A stretch of 63,476 nt of DNA from Phycisphaerales bacterium (lineage in GTDB: Bacteria; Planctomycetota; Phycisphaerae; Phycisphaerales; SM1A02). The notes under the pieces were generated by a model. The model saw nothing but the letters and a program-made list of their open reading frames with translations, made no database searches and was not told the origin of the DNA. The translations under genes were made by a program, and so were the position numbers. The stretch spans positions 1-63,476 of the forward strand of contig JANQEQ010000011.1 of NCBI GenBank assembly GCA_028278245.1. Direction: 5' to 3'. Within the stretch, counting starts at the first letter, position 1; each line of letters starts with the position of its first letter. Positions 6,788 through 16,294 of this stretch are shown piece by piece.

Positions 6788-8317
6788 TTATGCAGCAGCT
6801 TGATCCAATTGGGGAATCTGCAGATCGACAAATACAACCGGTTTGCCGGCGCGGAAACATTCGATCTCACAGGCAATCAACTCTGAATCTTTCTTGGCAA
6901 TGCTCTCTTCATCCACTGCCATGACAGGTTTTCCTTCGTCATTCAGTTTGAGCAGTTCCTGTGAATGTTTGATAACGAGCGATGCTGTTTCATCATCGCA
7001 GTTGGCGTGATCGATCCACACAGTACCTCCCTGTATGGGGAAGTTGTAGGAGGAGTCCTTACCAACGAAATCAGGAACCGTACGTTTGTTATCTGTAGAT
7101 TGTGTTTTGCCTGATGCGACCAGCTCGGCAAAGCGGCTGGCGCAGAATGCAGGGGTGTCATCCTTGCGATAGCACTCCACCGGAGCGGGAAGTTTGCCAC
7201 ACGCATCATGGAGGATTTCTACTGCCCGGTCTTCGCTGTTGCCACCCAGGCGCACGACGACCGGGATCGACATGTTCATTTCGATAAACGCTTTTGCCAG
7301 GCCGTAAGCAGAGTGGTACTGCTCCTGGCTGGCGACTCCGCTGCCGGAGCCGAAATATCCAATGAGGTCCGGCTGGGCACAGATGATACGAGCTGCTCGA
7401 TAGACCTTTGCCACGGATGGATTGCCGGAGGTATCGCAGAAGTTGGCGATGGTGAAGCCCTCATTGGTTGCCGCATCCATCGACATCATCGAACCTCCGC
7501 CGCCTGCACCGTGGAATCCGATCAAGCCCTTGGTCTCGGCGTGGCCTGCGGTCGGCAATTGTGCGAAATAGAACGTGCCGCGATGGTCGTTCATCTCCAT
7601 CTCGTAGGCCAGTCGTTCCAAATCGGTCGCGGGATGATCCAGTTCACGGGCAATTTCGATTCCCAGTTCCGGATGACGGAACACCGCATAGTCGTCAATA
7701 GTAATGCGACAATCTGCTGCGATGATACGCAGGTCTTCAGTCACGACCAGTGGATTGATTTCCAATGCGCGTGCTTCAAATTTTCGGGCCAGATCCACCA
7801 GTTTGCTGATGGTCGTTACGACATCATCGTGCATTTCAGGGAAGATCTTTGATTGCTCGACGACGTGGGCGATTGAATCTTTGTCTGCCCCATAAATTGG
7901 ATTGATAGGAATCCGGGCGACGGTCTCAGCACGATCTTCGATACCCGATCCACCAGCACAATCAAGCAGAAGCACCGGCGACTGGGCGGCATCGTCAATG
8001 CTGAGTGAAACGAAAATCTCGTGGGTGATTTTGAGTTTCTCTTCGACCAGCACTTCGCTGGCGGGGAAGTTGCCGAACGTCATTCCCAGGAGTTTTTCGG
8101 CATGTTCCTTTGCTTCATCGGGAGTATCAGCAAAGAGAATCCCACCTTGAGCTTTGCGGCTGGTGGTCCACGCCTGAACCTTCAGTACGACCGGGCAGTT
8201 CAGATCGGCCGCAACATTCTTTGCCTCAGCCGGTGAAGTGACAGCCTGTCCCCGGGGCACATCAACTTCATGTTCTTTGATCAGTGCCTTACCTTGAAAT
8301 TCGTGTAGTCGGGCCAT
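6788..8317 (-). CDS. CoA ligase large (ATP-grasp, SucC-like) subunit, candidate citryl-CoA synthetase subunit
   Basis: This encodes 509 aa, about 120 longer than SucC. An ATP-grasp domain begins MARLHEFQGKALIKEH, and residues around 192-203 (ALEINPLVVTED) give the metal-binding strand. The C-terminal ligase domain contains GFHGAGGGGSMMSMDAA, DTSGNPSVAKVYRAA and VVRLGGNSED. The extra length and an extended C-terminal tail resemble the large subunits of citryl-CoA synthetase / ATP-citrate lyase. A gene for a stand-alone lyase follows in the same run. It is probably the first enzyme gene of the transcription unit, after the membrane protein gene. Confidence 0.82.
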   Translation of the reverse strand: MARLHEFQGKALIKEHEVDVPRGQAVTSPAEAKNVAADLNCPVVLKVQAWTTSRKAQGGILFADTPDEAKEHAEKLLGMTFGNFPASEVLVEEKLKITHEIFVSLSIDDAAQSPVLLLDCAGGSGIEDRAETVARIPINPIYGADKDSIAHVVEQSKIFPEMHDDVVTTISKLVDLARKFEARALEINPLVVTEDLRIIAADCRITIDDYAVFRHPELGIEIARELDHPATDLERLAYEMEMNDHRGTFYFAQLPTAGHAETKGLIGFHGAGGGGSMMSMDAATNEGFTIANFCDTSGNPSVAKVYRAARIICAQPDLIGYFGSGSGVASQEQYHSAYGLAKAFIEMNMSIPVVVRLGGNSEDRAVEILHDACGKLPAPVECYRKDDTPAFCASRFAELVASGKTQSTDNKRTVPDFVGKDSSYNFPIQGGTVWIDHANCDDETASLVIKHSQELLKLNDEGKPVMAVDEESIAKKDSELIACEIECFRAGKPVVFVDLQIPQLDQAAA

Positions 8318-8504
8318 GGTGTTTCATGCTCCCCATGCGGTTGGAATAGATCAGGGAAATGACGGATCGTAGGCACACCAAATCCGGGAAGCTACAAACA
8401 GGATCACAGTGTCTGCCACTTTGAATGAGTTAAATGTGGAGGTGGTTTGGCAGACCCAGATCCAGCCGCACCTGCCGGTTCGCTTGGGCAATCCCAATTG
8501 TTTT

Positions 8505-9362
8505 TCAGGGAGTTGCTGTTGCCTTTTTTGCCGGTGCGGATTCGTGTTCCTCACCATGCATGAACGACCTGGCCATTCCCAGTCCGATCGCAACGCCGGC
8601 AAGTGTGCCGCAGACATAATCGATCGGCATGGGTAGATTCAACGGGCTGAGTTCATCGGCGACATAAGCGGCGGAGAGTGTCGACTGGAGTCCCATCAAT
8701 CCGATCCAGTGACCAATCGCGCCAAAAAGCAGAGGTGTGACAAAAAGCCAGATTGGTTGAACATGTGGGAAGAGCACGCGGCTAGCTGCCCCCGCCACGA
8801 TACCTCCAACGAGTACCGCCCCCACGACCTGACCCTTCATGGGCGATTGAGCGATTACCCATACGACAGGAACGACCGCCAAACCCAGAGCGGCTGATTT
8901 GAAGGATGCAAGAGAGAACAGCCCCAAACAATTGGGTTTCTCCTGATTTAAGATTACCATATCCGGGATAGGACCGGCAATCTTGAACAGGATGAACAGG
9001 GCAGGGAGCATCAGCAACGCCCAGAGCACCAACTCCAGCTTAACCAGCATGATCGAGCCGCTTGAATACGCCAGTTCTTCAATTGTGGCGGTTTGATAGG
9101 CAAGTGCATACAGGCTGCCCCCAAGCACAAAGCAGCCTACCGCAGCATTGGTCAATCGACCCGCCAGACCGGCTACACACGTCGCCAGACCCACAGCAAC
9201 AACGACCACCACAATAGCAGTTATCGGCGATTCGGCCTGGAGTACCGTCGGTCCCACCGCCCCGCGTGGTGACATCAGGTAACCTGCAGCCATGTTGCAA
9301 ATCAGGCCACCCACCACTAAACCGACGAAGATCGTACTGTATCGGATCACGACTTGAATCAT
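8505..9362 (-). CDS. Polytopic membrane protein of unknown function
   Basis: This encodes 285 aa from ATG at 9362, which has an upstream AGGA at a good distance; a TTG 36 bp upstream is a weaker start. About eight hydrophobic helices are visible, for example STIFVGLVVGGLICNMAAG, VVVVVAVGLATCVAGLAG, LVLWALLMLPALFILF and LFVTPLLFGAIGHWIG. The C-terminus is short, charged and cytoplasmic-looking. I recognise no family. It precedes the CoA-ligase genes by 187 bp on the same strand, so a link to transport for that pathway is possible but unsupported. Confidence 0.7.
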   Translation of the reverse strand: MIQVVIRYSTIFVGLVVGGLICNMAAGYLMSPRGAVGPTVLQAESPITAIVVVVVAVGLATCVAGLAGRLTNAAVGCFVLGGSLYALAYQTATIEELAYSSGSIMLVKLELVLWALLMLPALFILFKIAGPIPDMVILNQEKPNCLGLFSLASFKSAALGLAVVPVVWVIAQSPMKGQVVGAVLVGGIVAGAASRVLFPHVQPIWLFVTPLLFGAIGHWIGLMGLQSTLSAAYVADELSPLNLPMPIDYVCGTLAGVAIGLGMARSFMHGEEHESAPAKKATATP

Positions 9363-9564
9363 GAGATCATTCCTACCGGCAAGGGAGTGAATTGACAACT
9401 ACCTCGGACAGATTTATCTCTATCATTGGATCACATCGGCAGGATACGACACAGGATCGGCAAGAAATTCTCGTCAGAATCAACCTGATGACGCCGGTTC
9501 GTCTAACATCCTCCATTCTCCCCAATGCTCCCCATCCTCCGGTAGCTTGTGAAAAGGATCTGCT

Positions 9565-11091
9565 ATGACCGTTGTGCTTGATGGTAGTACGTTGACAATC
9601 GAACAGCTTTGTGCGGTGGCGCGTAACGGCGAAACCGTTGCCCTGGCTGAGTCATCGCATGAGAAGATGCTCAAGTCCCGCGCATTGCTGGAAAAATATG
9701 TGGCCGAGGGTAAAGCGCTTTACGGCATTACGACCGGCATCGGCGAATTTGCGCGTATTGCCATTACGGCGGAACAATCAGCCGAACTCCAACGCCGCAT
9801 CATCTACAGCCACTCTGCTGGAGTTGGCGATCCGCAGCCTGAAGATGTTGTGCGCGCCGGGATGACGCTTCGTGCCAACACATTGGCCAAAGGATACTCC
9901 GGCGTGCGCATCGCGCTGGTCGAGACGATTCTGGAAATGATCAACAAGGGGGTTGTGCCTTACATCAACGAAAAGGGATCGCTGGGCACGAGTGGCGATC
10001 TTTCCCCGCTCTCGCAGTTTGCCGAGGTCGCAATCGGTGAAGGGCGGGCTTATTTCCAGGGTGAATTGCTCAGCGGCGCTGAAGCAATGAAACGAGCCGG
10101 CGTGAAGCCGACGGATCTGACCTACAAGGAAGGTCTGGGGCTGATCAACGGCTCTCAGATCATGACCGCCGGTGCTGCGCTGTTGATTTACGATGCTGAA
10201 CGTATTTTGAAAAACGCAGTCATCGCGTCGGCCATGACGTTGGATGCACTGCGCGCCGTGGAGCGTCCCTATCATCCTGCGCCGCATCGTGTCAGACCTC
10301 ATCCGGGTCAGGGAGCCGTGGCGGCGAACCTGTGTAAGCTATTTGCTGATTCTGAGATCATGGCTGACCGCACGGGCAAGGTGCAGGATGGGTATTCGCT
10401 CCGATGCACACCGCAAATACTCGGACCGTCATTTGAAATCCTCGAACATGCTCGTTCGGTCATCACCACGGAGATGAACTCCTCAGCCGACAATCCGCTC
10501 TTTGTTCCCGAGGAAGGCGAGTATTACGCTGCGGGCAATTTCCACGGCCAGGGGATCGGACTGGCAGTCGACTACCTCTGCATGGCAATGAGCGAATCTG
10601 CCAACCTCTCCGAGCGCCACACCAATCGTCTGATGAATCCGGCTCTCTCCGGCTTGCCTGACTTTCTCGCAGAAGGGAAGGGCCTCAACAGCGGCATGAT
10701 GGTCGCTCAATACACCGCCGCCGCTCTGGTCAGTGAAAATAAGGTGCTCTCCCATCCCGCTTCGGTCGATTCCATCAGTGTCTCCGCCGACCAGGAAGAT
10801 CACGTTTCGATGGGGCCGATCGCTGTTCGCAAGTGTACTGAAATTCACCGCAATGTTCGCAACGTCCTGGCAATCGAAATGATGGCCGCGGCTCAGGCAA
10901 TGGAATTTCATAATGGCCGCAAACCCGGGCGCGGCACCGGCATCGCATATCGCATTATCCGTGAGGTCGTACCCAAGCTCGAAGATGATCGCGTGATGTA
11001 CAAGGATATCGAAGCGATCTGCAAACTCGTTGAAGATAATACGATTCTCGATGCAGTTGAATCCGAACTGGGTGAATTGCAGACAGCGTAA
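9565..11091 (+). CDS. hutH: Histidine ammonia-lyase
   Basis: This encodes 508 aa, the usual HAL length. It removes ammonia from L-histidine to give urocanate. The MIO cofactor tripeptide is Thr142-Ser143-Gly144 (GTSGDLSPLS) instead of the common Ala-Ser-Gly. Tyr53, His83 and Ser143 fall at the same numbers as in the Pseudomonas enzyme. QEDHVSM (Glu411) matches the histidine-type active site, whereas phenylalanine lyases have NQD there. The other family blocks GLINGSQ, QDGYSLRCTPQ and SADNPLF are present. hutI follows on the same strand, supporting histidine degradation. An aromatic amino acid lyase or mutase is the alternative because of the Thr. No hutU is in the window. Confidence 0.9.
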   Translation: MTVVLDGSTLTIEQLCAVARNGETVALAESSHEKMLKSRALLEKYVAEGKALYGITTGIGEFARIAITAEQSAELQRRIIYSHSAGVGDPQPEDVVRAGMTLRANTLAKGYSGVRIALVETILEMINKGVVPYINEKGSLGTSGDLSPLSQFAEVAIGEGRAYFQGELLSGAEAMKRAGVKPTDLTYKEGLGLINGSQIMTAGAALLIYDAERILKNAVIASAMTLDALRAVERPYHPAPHRVRPHPGQGAVAANLCKLFADSEIMADRTGKVQDGYSLRCTPQILGPSFEILEHARSVITTEMNSSADNPLFVPEEGEYYAAGNFHGQGIGLAVDYLCMAMSESANLSERHTNRLMNPALSGLPDFLAEGKGLNSGMMVAQYTAAALVSENKVLSHPASVDSISVSADQEDHVSMGPIAVRKCTEIHRNVRNVLAIEMMAAAQAMEFHNGRKPGRGTGIAYRIIREVVPKLEDDRVMYKDIEAICKLVEDNTILDAVESELGELQTA

Positions 11092-11853
11092 GTTGCATCT
11101 GACACGGTGGCATCGCTCTCGGTGGCACCGCTCTCTGAGCGGTGATGAAGAACGACACTGCTCGGAGAGTGTAGGGTACGCTGTGCGTACCACTTCTTCG
11201 GGTTCATTTTCAACACGGAGGGCCACGGAGGACCACGGAGAAGGTTGTTTTAATGGTGGCACCGCTCTCTGAGCGGTGATGAAGAAAGACACGGCTCGGA
11301 GAGCCATGCCACCATAACTCCCGCGAGTTTCCACTCGCGGCTAAGCTCTCGAAATGAACAACATTCTCGAATCTTATTTGCAGCGGGTGGTAACCCGCAG
11401 GTATGTTTCAATACAGCAAAAATCACGTATTCATTTTGCGTCGCGGGCGGTTGTGTGGGGGGGAGTCAACGACTCGCGGAGTTTGCATGTGGAGAAGCGC
11501 GAGAGAACTCTGCGGGATGTTATCCCGCAGCTATTTCAATACAGAGTAAATGACAGGCGAGACGCCTGTCCCACCGGAGATTTCATTTTGAAATAGGTGC
11601 TGATGTTGGGTTGCGCGGAAGGCTGCGACGGGGACGTCGCGGCTCGCTGCCCATGAAGATTTCTCCGTGATTCTCTGTGGCCCTCCGTGGTGAGGAATGG
11701 TACGCACAGCGTACCCTACGGAAGAAACAGTGATCCGCAGCTGCCGGGGGAAACCCGGGGCGGCGCTGCGCTCTACCCCGGCTTGAGTCCTCACAGGCAA
11801 AATCCCAAAATCCACTTTTCCCCACGCGGCTGACATTCCGATACAGTAATCAC
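11092..11853. repeat. Repeat-packed intergenic region between hutH and hutI
   Basis: I see no convincing gene here. The 760 bp hold several dispersed repeat families. The double-hairpin element is at 11121 (partial) and 11255-11313. A GTAGGGTACGC...GCGTACC palindrome is at 11171-11191, with an inverted copy at 11699-11719. CCACGGAGG-type units are at 11214-11240 and, inverted, at 11663-11690. GCGGGT-type short hairpins are at 11320-11344, 11383-11398 and 11511-11530. A GTGTGGGGGGG tract is at 11451-11463. A GACAGGCG...CGCCTGTC palindrome is at 11552-11571. Families at both ends are arranged in inverted orientation. Confidence 0.8.
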
Positions 11854-13113
11854 ATGAGCACTTTCATTATCAGCAATGCCCGCATTTTGACGTTGCGGGG
11901 AAGCGGAGAGCCAAGGCGCGGTAAAGACCTTGCCGACCTTGGTGTCATCGAGAACGGCTACGTCCGGATTGTTGACGACAAGATTACCGATATCGGCGAA
12001 GGTAAGCCCTCGGAAGAGATTCTGGAGGGGGAGGGGCAGGAGGTCGATGCAGGGGGCTGTGTTCTCATGCCCACGTTTGTTGATTGCCACACGCATACCT
12101 GCTGGCACGGACAGCGATTCGATGAGTTCGAGATGGGCTTGGCCGGTGCGTCCTACCTGGACATCCTCGCATCAGGCGGCGGTATCATGTCCACAGTCAG
12201 AGAAGTCCGCGAGGTGGATCCTGATCAGCTCACCATCGGCCTGCTCCAGCGATTGGGGGGTATGAGCGCCTTGGGGACCGGGGCGGTGGAGGTCAAAAGC
12301 GGATACGGGCTGAACACCGAAACAGAACTCAAGATGCTCCGCGCGGTCCATTCAGCCGCTCAGCAGGCGTCACAGATCGTGGTGGGTACGTTCCTGGGAG
12401 CACATGCAATCGATAAGGAAAATCCTGATTTTATCGAGCAGATGATCAATGAAACGCTTCCAGCCGTGGTCAATGAATTTCCCGAAATCACATGCGATGC
12501 CTACTGCGAAGAGGGCGCGTGGTCGCTTGAGGATACACAACGCCTGTTTGAGAAAGCCAGCGAGCTTGGCTGCCCATTGCGGGTTCACACCGACCAGTTC
12601 AATTCACTGGGGATGACCCAGCTTGCAATCGATCTGGGAGCGGTGAGTGTCGATCATCTGGAAGCAACCTCAGATGAGGATATCGAATATCTTGCGGACA
12701 GTTCCACGATTGGTGTGCTATTGCCTTGTTCGGGATTTCATTTGGACGATCGCTATGCTCCTGGCCGAAAGCTTGTTGATGCCGGAGCGGCGATAGCTTT
12801 GGCGACAAATTACAATCCCGGATCTGCGCCGACGCCTTCGATGCCGTTTGCGATTGCCCTGGCCTGCCGAAAGATGAAGCTCACGCCTGCCGAGGCAATT
12901 GCTGCTTCGACCTACAACGCTGCCTGTGTGCTTGGTTTACAGGAGAAAATCGGCTCCATCGAGGTGGGGAAACAGGCCAGTATACAATTGCTGGATTGCC
13001 ATGATGAACGGTATCTGGCGTTCGAGTTGGCTCCCGCCGGCCCACTGGTCGTTGTCGTGGATGGGCAGGTTGTGCATTTGCGTGCTGTGGGATTCGAGGA
13101 TGATGAGGAGTAA
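11854..13113 (+). CDS. hutI: Imidazolonepropionase
   Basis: This encodes 419 aa, the expected length. It hydrolyses 4-imidazolone-5-propanoate to N-formimino-L-glutamate, the third step of histidine degradation. It is an amidohydrolase with the metal site VDCHTHTCWHG (about residues 74-84), the hutI blocks SGGGIMSTV, VEVKSGYGL and FLGAHA, and HTDQF, DHLE, LPCSGF and TNYNPGSAPT further on. The C-terminal beta-sandwich closes with GKQASIQLLD. ATG at 11854 is followed by the typical FIISNARILTL start. It is separated from hutH by a repeat-rich gap rather than being tightly coupled. Confidence 0.95.
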   Translation: MSTFIISNARILTLRGSGEPRRGKDLADLGVIENGYVRIVDDKITDIGEGKPSEEILEGEGQEVDAGGCVLMPTFVDCHTHTCWHGQRFDEFEMGLAGASYLDILASGGGIMSTVREVREVDPDQLTIGLLQRLGGMSALGTGAVEVKSGYGLNTETELKMLRAVHSAAQQASQIVVGTFLGAHAIDKENPDFIEQMINETLPAVVNEFPEITCDAYCEEGAWSLEDTQRLFEKASELGCPLRVHTDQFNSLGMTQLAIDLGAVSVDHLEATSDEDIEYLADSSTIGVLLPCSGFHLDDRYAPGRKLVDAGAAIALATNYNPGSAPTPSMPFAIALACRKMKLTPAEAIAASTYNAACVLGLQEKIGSIEVGKQASIQLLDCHDERYLAFELAPAGPLVVVVDGQVVHLRAVGFEDDEE

Positions 13114-13197
13114 TTGAGATCATCACATCATGCGTTTGAGCCGGCTGCAAAACCCGGCCAGGTTTGACCTGCAACACGTATTCCTTACGATCTCCTC

Positions 13198-14010
13198 ATG
13201 GTTGTAACGGTGGCTGCTGATATTGATGCTGCATTTGCCGCGGCGCAGTGTGTAAGAAAAACGCACGAAGCGCTGGTGGATTATCTGCAGGCAGGATTGA
13301 CGCTGACGGAAATCGATCAATACGTCGCTGAAGTCCTGAAGAAACTCAAATGCAAGAGTGCATTTCTGCGGTATCGGATTCCCGGCAATCCTCCATTCCC
13401 CAGCCACTCGTGTCTGTCACTCAACGATTGCATCGTCCACGGCACGCATCTGATGACGGATGAGCCAATCGCTCCCGGCGATCTGCTGTCGATCGACATC
13501 GGTGTGGTCCACCACGGATGGATCGGTGATGCAGCGTGGACCTATGCCATCGAACATGCATCCGATGAAGCGGTGCGACTGATGAGAAGCGGCCGGGAAT
13601 CGCTGGAACGTGGTATTGAAGCGATGCAGACCGACCGCCCCATGATCGACTGGGCTCGCGCTGTTCAGCAGTGCGTGGAGGATGAACACGGATTTCATCT
13701 TGTGCGAGGTCTGGGTGGGCATGGCTACGGCCGAACACTCCACGGTGCTCCGTTTGTCTCGAACGTAGTTCCGAGGCATCGATCGGAGTGGCCGGATGCG
13801 TGGAAGTTGTTCACACCGGGAATGTTGATTGCCGTCGAGCCGATGATCTCTGTGGGCGGTCCGGGAATTGACAGCGCTCCACGCCGCTGGCCGATTTTCA
13901 CCCCCGATGGTTCGCTGAGTGTTCATTATGAGGCCGATGTGCTGATCACTGAGGATGGGCCGCGGAACCTCACCGAGGGAATGGATACCCTTCCGGATGT
14001 GGTCGGGTGA
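13198..14010 (+). CDS. map: Methionine aminopeptidase, type I
   Basis: This encodes 270 aa. It removes the initiator Met from nascent proteins. All dinuclear metal ligands of the pita-bread fold are seen: Asp in SIDIGV, Asp in IGDAAWTY, His in GGHGYGRTLH, Glu in AVEPMI and Glu in VHYEADV. The substrate-site His is in CIVHGTH. The length and lack of a zinc-finger extension fit the short type I bacterial form. The start ATG has no clear Shine-Dalgarno sequence. The gene follows hutI by 84 bp. The conserved blocks make the assignment firm. Confidence 0.94.
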   Translation: MVVTVAADIDAAFAAAQCVRKTHEALVDYLQAGLTLTEIDQYVAEVLKKLKCKSAFLRYRIPGNPPFPSHSCLSLNDCIVHGTHLMTDEPIAPGDLLSIDIGVVHHGWIGDAAWTYAIEHASDEAVRLMRSGRESLERGIEAMQTDRPMIDWARAVQQCVEDEHGFHLVRGLGGHGYGRTLHGAPFVSNVVPRHRSEWPDAWKLFTPGMLIAVEPMISVGGPGIDSAPRRWPIFTPDGSLSVHYEADVLITEDGPRNLTEGMDTLPDVVG

Positions 14011-14129
14011 ATTCCCATTGTCAATCGGATTCTGAACTGAAAAGATATATCGCTCAACCAAACAAAGCGTTATCAGTATATATCATGTCTGATCTGTAGA
14101 TTCCGCTATCGCACAATCCAATGCAACCC

Positions 14130-14140
14130 GGAGGTGATCC
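14130..14140 (+). promoter_or_regulatory. Strong ribosome binding site for the prolyl oligopeptidase gene
   Basis: GGAGGTGATCC is complementary to nearly the whole conserved 3' end of bacterial 16S rRNA. It ends immediately before GTG at 14141, leaving six bases after GGAGG. It supports the GTG start. Confidence 0.75.
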
Positions 14141-16276
14141 GTGACCATCACATGTTTGACCAAGCTTTTCCTGGCAATCTGGCTCTCAGTTTCAGTTCCA
14201 CCCTCGAAGATCGAACCGGTTGTGGATGTGATGCATGGTGAGGAAATCGTTGATAATTTCCGCTGGCTGGAAGCCCTTGAATCGGAAAATGAAGAGGTTC
14301 GAGAGTGGACAACCGCGCAGAATGAATACACCCGCCAGGTGCTTGACAATCTCCCCGGGAGGGTAGCACTCGAACAGCGGCTCGGTGAGTTGATGAGTGT
14401 TGGATCAGTTTCAGCTCCTGCAATGCGCGGCTCGCTGTACTTCAACACTGAGCGAAAAGGAGATCAAAATCAGCCGGTGCTCTACCTGCGCCATGGGCCG
14501 GATGGCACGCCGAAGGAATTGCTCAATCCGAACACGCTGGATGATCGCGGCCTTTATGCGCTGGACTGGTATGTACCCACCGAAGATGGATCGCTGCTTG
14601 CGTTCGGGCTCAGTTATGCCGGCGATGAAATGACGGTCCTGCACATATTGGATGTTGAAACCGGGATGTGGCTGGCGGATGAGATTCCCGGAAAAGTCGA
14701 GTTCGGTGGTTGGATGCCGGACAACAAGGGTTTTCTCTATGGAAAGCTGGATGATCCTGAGGACGCCTACTCACGGTCATATTATTTTCACAAACTGGGG
14801 AGACACTACAGTCAGGATCCGCTTCTTTTCAGTCAGGAAGAGCCTTCACGCATACCCGCTGCCAGTCTCAGTCGCGACGGGCGCTGGATCATTGTTGTGT
14901 TCTTCGAGGGTTGGTCCAAGCAGGACATTTACTACGTCGAGACAGACGAATGGAAGCGCACCGGGAATTTCAATCCAATGCCGATCGCAGAGGGGTTGGA
15001 TGCACGTTTTTCGCCTCAATTCGTCTATAACGAGATGCTCTTCCTGCTTACCACGAATGATGCGCCGCAGGGAATGCTATATGGCGTTGATCTTAATAAC
15101 CCACATCAGCGGAACTGGAAAGTTTTTATCCCGCATCGTGATGATGCAGTACTAAAAAGTGCAGCATTGGCAAAAGATCGGATCATTGCAACATACGAAA
15201 AAGATGCTTCAACCCGTCTGGAAAGCTTCTCTCTGAAGGGGGAATCATTGGGAGAGATTGCTCTTCCCGGATTGGGATCAGCCGAACTGAGGGGTAGCAG
15301 AGATTACGGCAGGTCCAGCGGGATCGCAACACGTTACGATAGAACGGAAGCATACATCCCATTTGAAAGTTTCAATACTCCCGACAGCATCTATCGCATC
15401 GATCTAGCTACCGGGAAGCAGACCATTTGGGCAAAACCTGATGTGCCGGTGGATTCTGACTCAGTCATTGTAAAACAGGAGTGGTGTACGTCTCCTGATG
15501 GAACACATGTTCCAATGTTTATTGTCCATCGGAAAGATCTGAAACACACGGGTGAGAATCCCACTGTGATCTATGGATACGGTGGTTTTAATGTATCCAT
15601 TACACCCTGGTTCAATCCAACGTATTTCCCCTGGTATGAAGGCGGTGGGATTCTGGTTGCGGCAAATCTCCGCGGAGGTGGCGAGTTTGGAGAAGCGTGG
15701 CACCAGGCGGGTATGCTTGGCAACAAGCAGAATGTTTATGATGATCTATATGCTATTGCAGAACACCTGATTGCAAAGGGGTACACATCGCCTAATCACC
15801 TCTCGGTTCTTGGCGGATCGAATGGGGGATTACTAACCGGAGTAGCTGCAATTCAACGTCCGGATCTTTGGGCAGGTTTGGTTTCAGCTGTGCCCCTGTT
15901 GGATATGTTGCGTTATCATCATTTTCTGATGGCTAAGTTCTGGATACCTGAATATGGCGATCCCGAGAATTCAGAACATTATAAATTTCTAAAAGCTTAT
16001 TCTCCGTATCATAATTTCGAGGCCGGTCAGGAATATCCGGCATTGTTCTTTACTGCTGGTGAAAACGATAATCGAGTTCACCCGCTGCACGCACGAAAGA
16101 TGACAGCAGCACTTCAATCTTATTCTGCTAATGATTTTCAGCAGGATCCCATACTTCTTTGGATTGATAGAGAAGGTGGTCACGGACAGGGTAAACCATT
16201 ACATCTTCGCATTCGTGAGCGTGCTGATCTCTGGATATTTCTCATGTGGCAGACCGGAATGCTGCCCGATGAATAA
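14141..16276 (+). CDS. Prolyl oligopeptidase, S9A family
   Basis: This encodes 711 aa, the normal size for a serine peptidase that cuts after proline in short peptides. A seven-bladed propeller domain precedes an alpha/beta-hydrolase domain. The catalytic triad is Ser560 (GGSNGGLL), Asp643 (ENDNRVHP) and His681 (GGHGQGK), very close to the porcine enzyme numbering (554/641/680). The DxxRWLE block near the start (DNFRWLEALES) is typical. The GTG start is backed by an excellent ribosome binding site. Residues 7-20 are hydrophobic (KLFLAIWLSVSVP), so an export signal is possible; if so, it acts in the periplasm. It is convergent with the DegT gene, 18 bp apart. Confidence 0.93.
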   Translation: MTITCLTKLFLAIWLSVSVPPSKIEPVVDVMHGEEIVDNFRWLEALESENEEVREWTTAQNEYTRQVLDNLPGRVALEQRLGELMSVGSVSAPAMRGSLYFNTERKGDQNQPVLYLRHGPDGTPKELLNPNTLDDRGLYALDWYVPTEDGSLLAFGLSYAGDEMTVLHILDVETGMWLADEIPGKVEFGGWMPDNKGFLYGKLDDPEDAYSRSYYFHKLGRHYSQDPLLFSQEEPSRIPAASLSRDGRWIIVVFFEGWSKQDIYYVETDEWKRTGNFNPMPIAEGLDARFSPQFVYNEMLFLLTTNDAPQGMLYGVDLNNPHQRNWKVFIPHRDDAVLKSAALAKDRIIATYEKDASTRLESFSLKGESLGEIALPGLGSAELRGSRDYGRSSGIATRYDRTEAYIPFESFNTPDSIYRIDLATGKQTIWAKPDVPVDSDSVIVKQEWCTSPDGTHVPMFIVHRKDLKHTGENPTVIYGYGGFNVSITPWFNPTYFPWYEGGGILVAANLRGGGEFGEAWHQAGMLGNKQNVYDDLYAIAEHLIAKGYTSPNHLSVLGGSNGGLLTGVAAIQRPDLWAGLVSAVPLLDMLRYHHFLMAKFWIPEYGDPENSEHYKFLKAYSPYHNFEAGQEYPALFFTAGENDNRVHPLHARKMTAALQSYSANDFQQDPILLWIDREGGHGQGKPLHLRIRERADLWIFLMWQTGMLPDE

Positions 16277-16294
16277 TTCGATTGCAGCCAGAGA

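Noticed and set aside
7208..7852. A 214-codon plus-strand open frame
   Set aside because: It lies wholly opposite the CoA-ligase large subunit gene, which has clear family motifs, and its own translation shows no recognisable domain.
10483..11334. A 283-codon minus-strand open frame running from the hutH-hutI gap into hutH
   Set aside because: It is antisense to hutH, and its N-terminus is made of repeat-derived sequence; no domain is recognisable.
11092..11853. CRISPR array
   Set aside because: The repeats are of several families, unevenly spaced and mostly palindromic, with no regular spacers and no cas genes in the window.
13417..14061. A 214-codon minus-strand open frame opposite the methionine aminopeptidase gene
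   Set aside because: The plus-strand gene has all metal ligands of the family; the opposite frame shows no domain.
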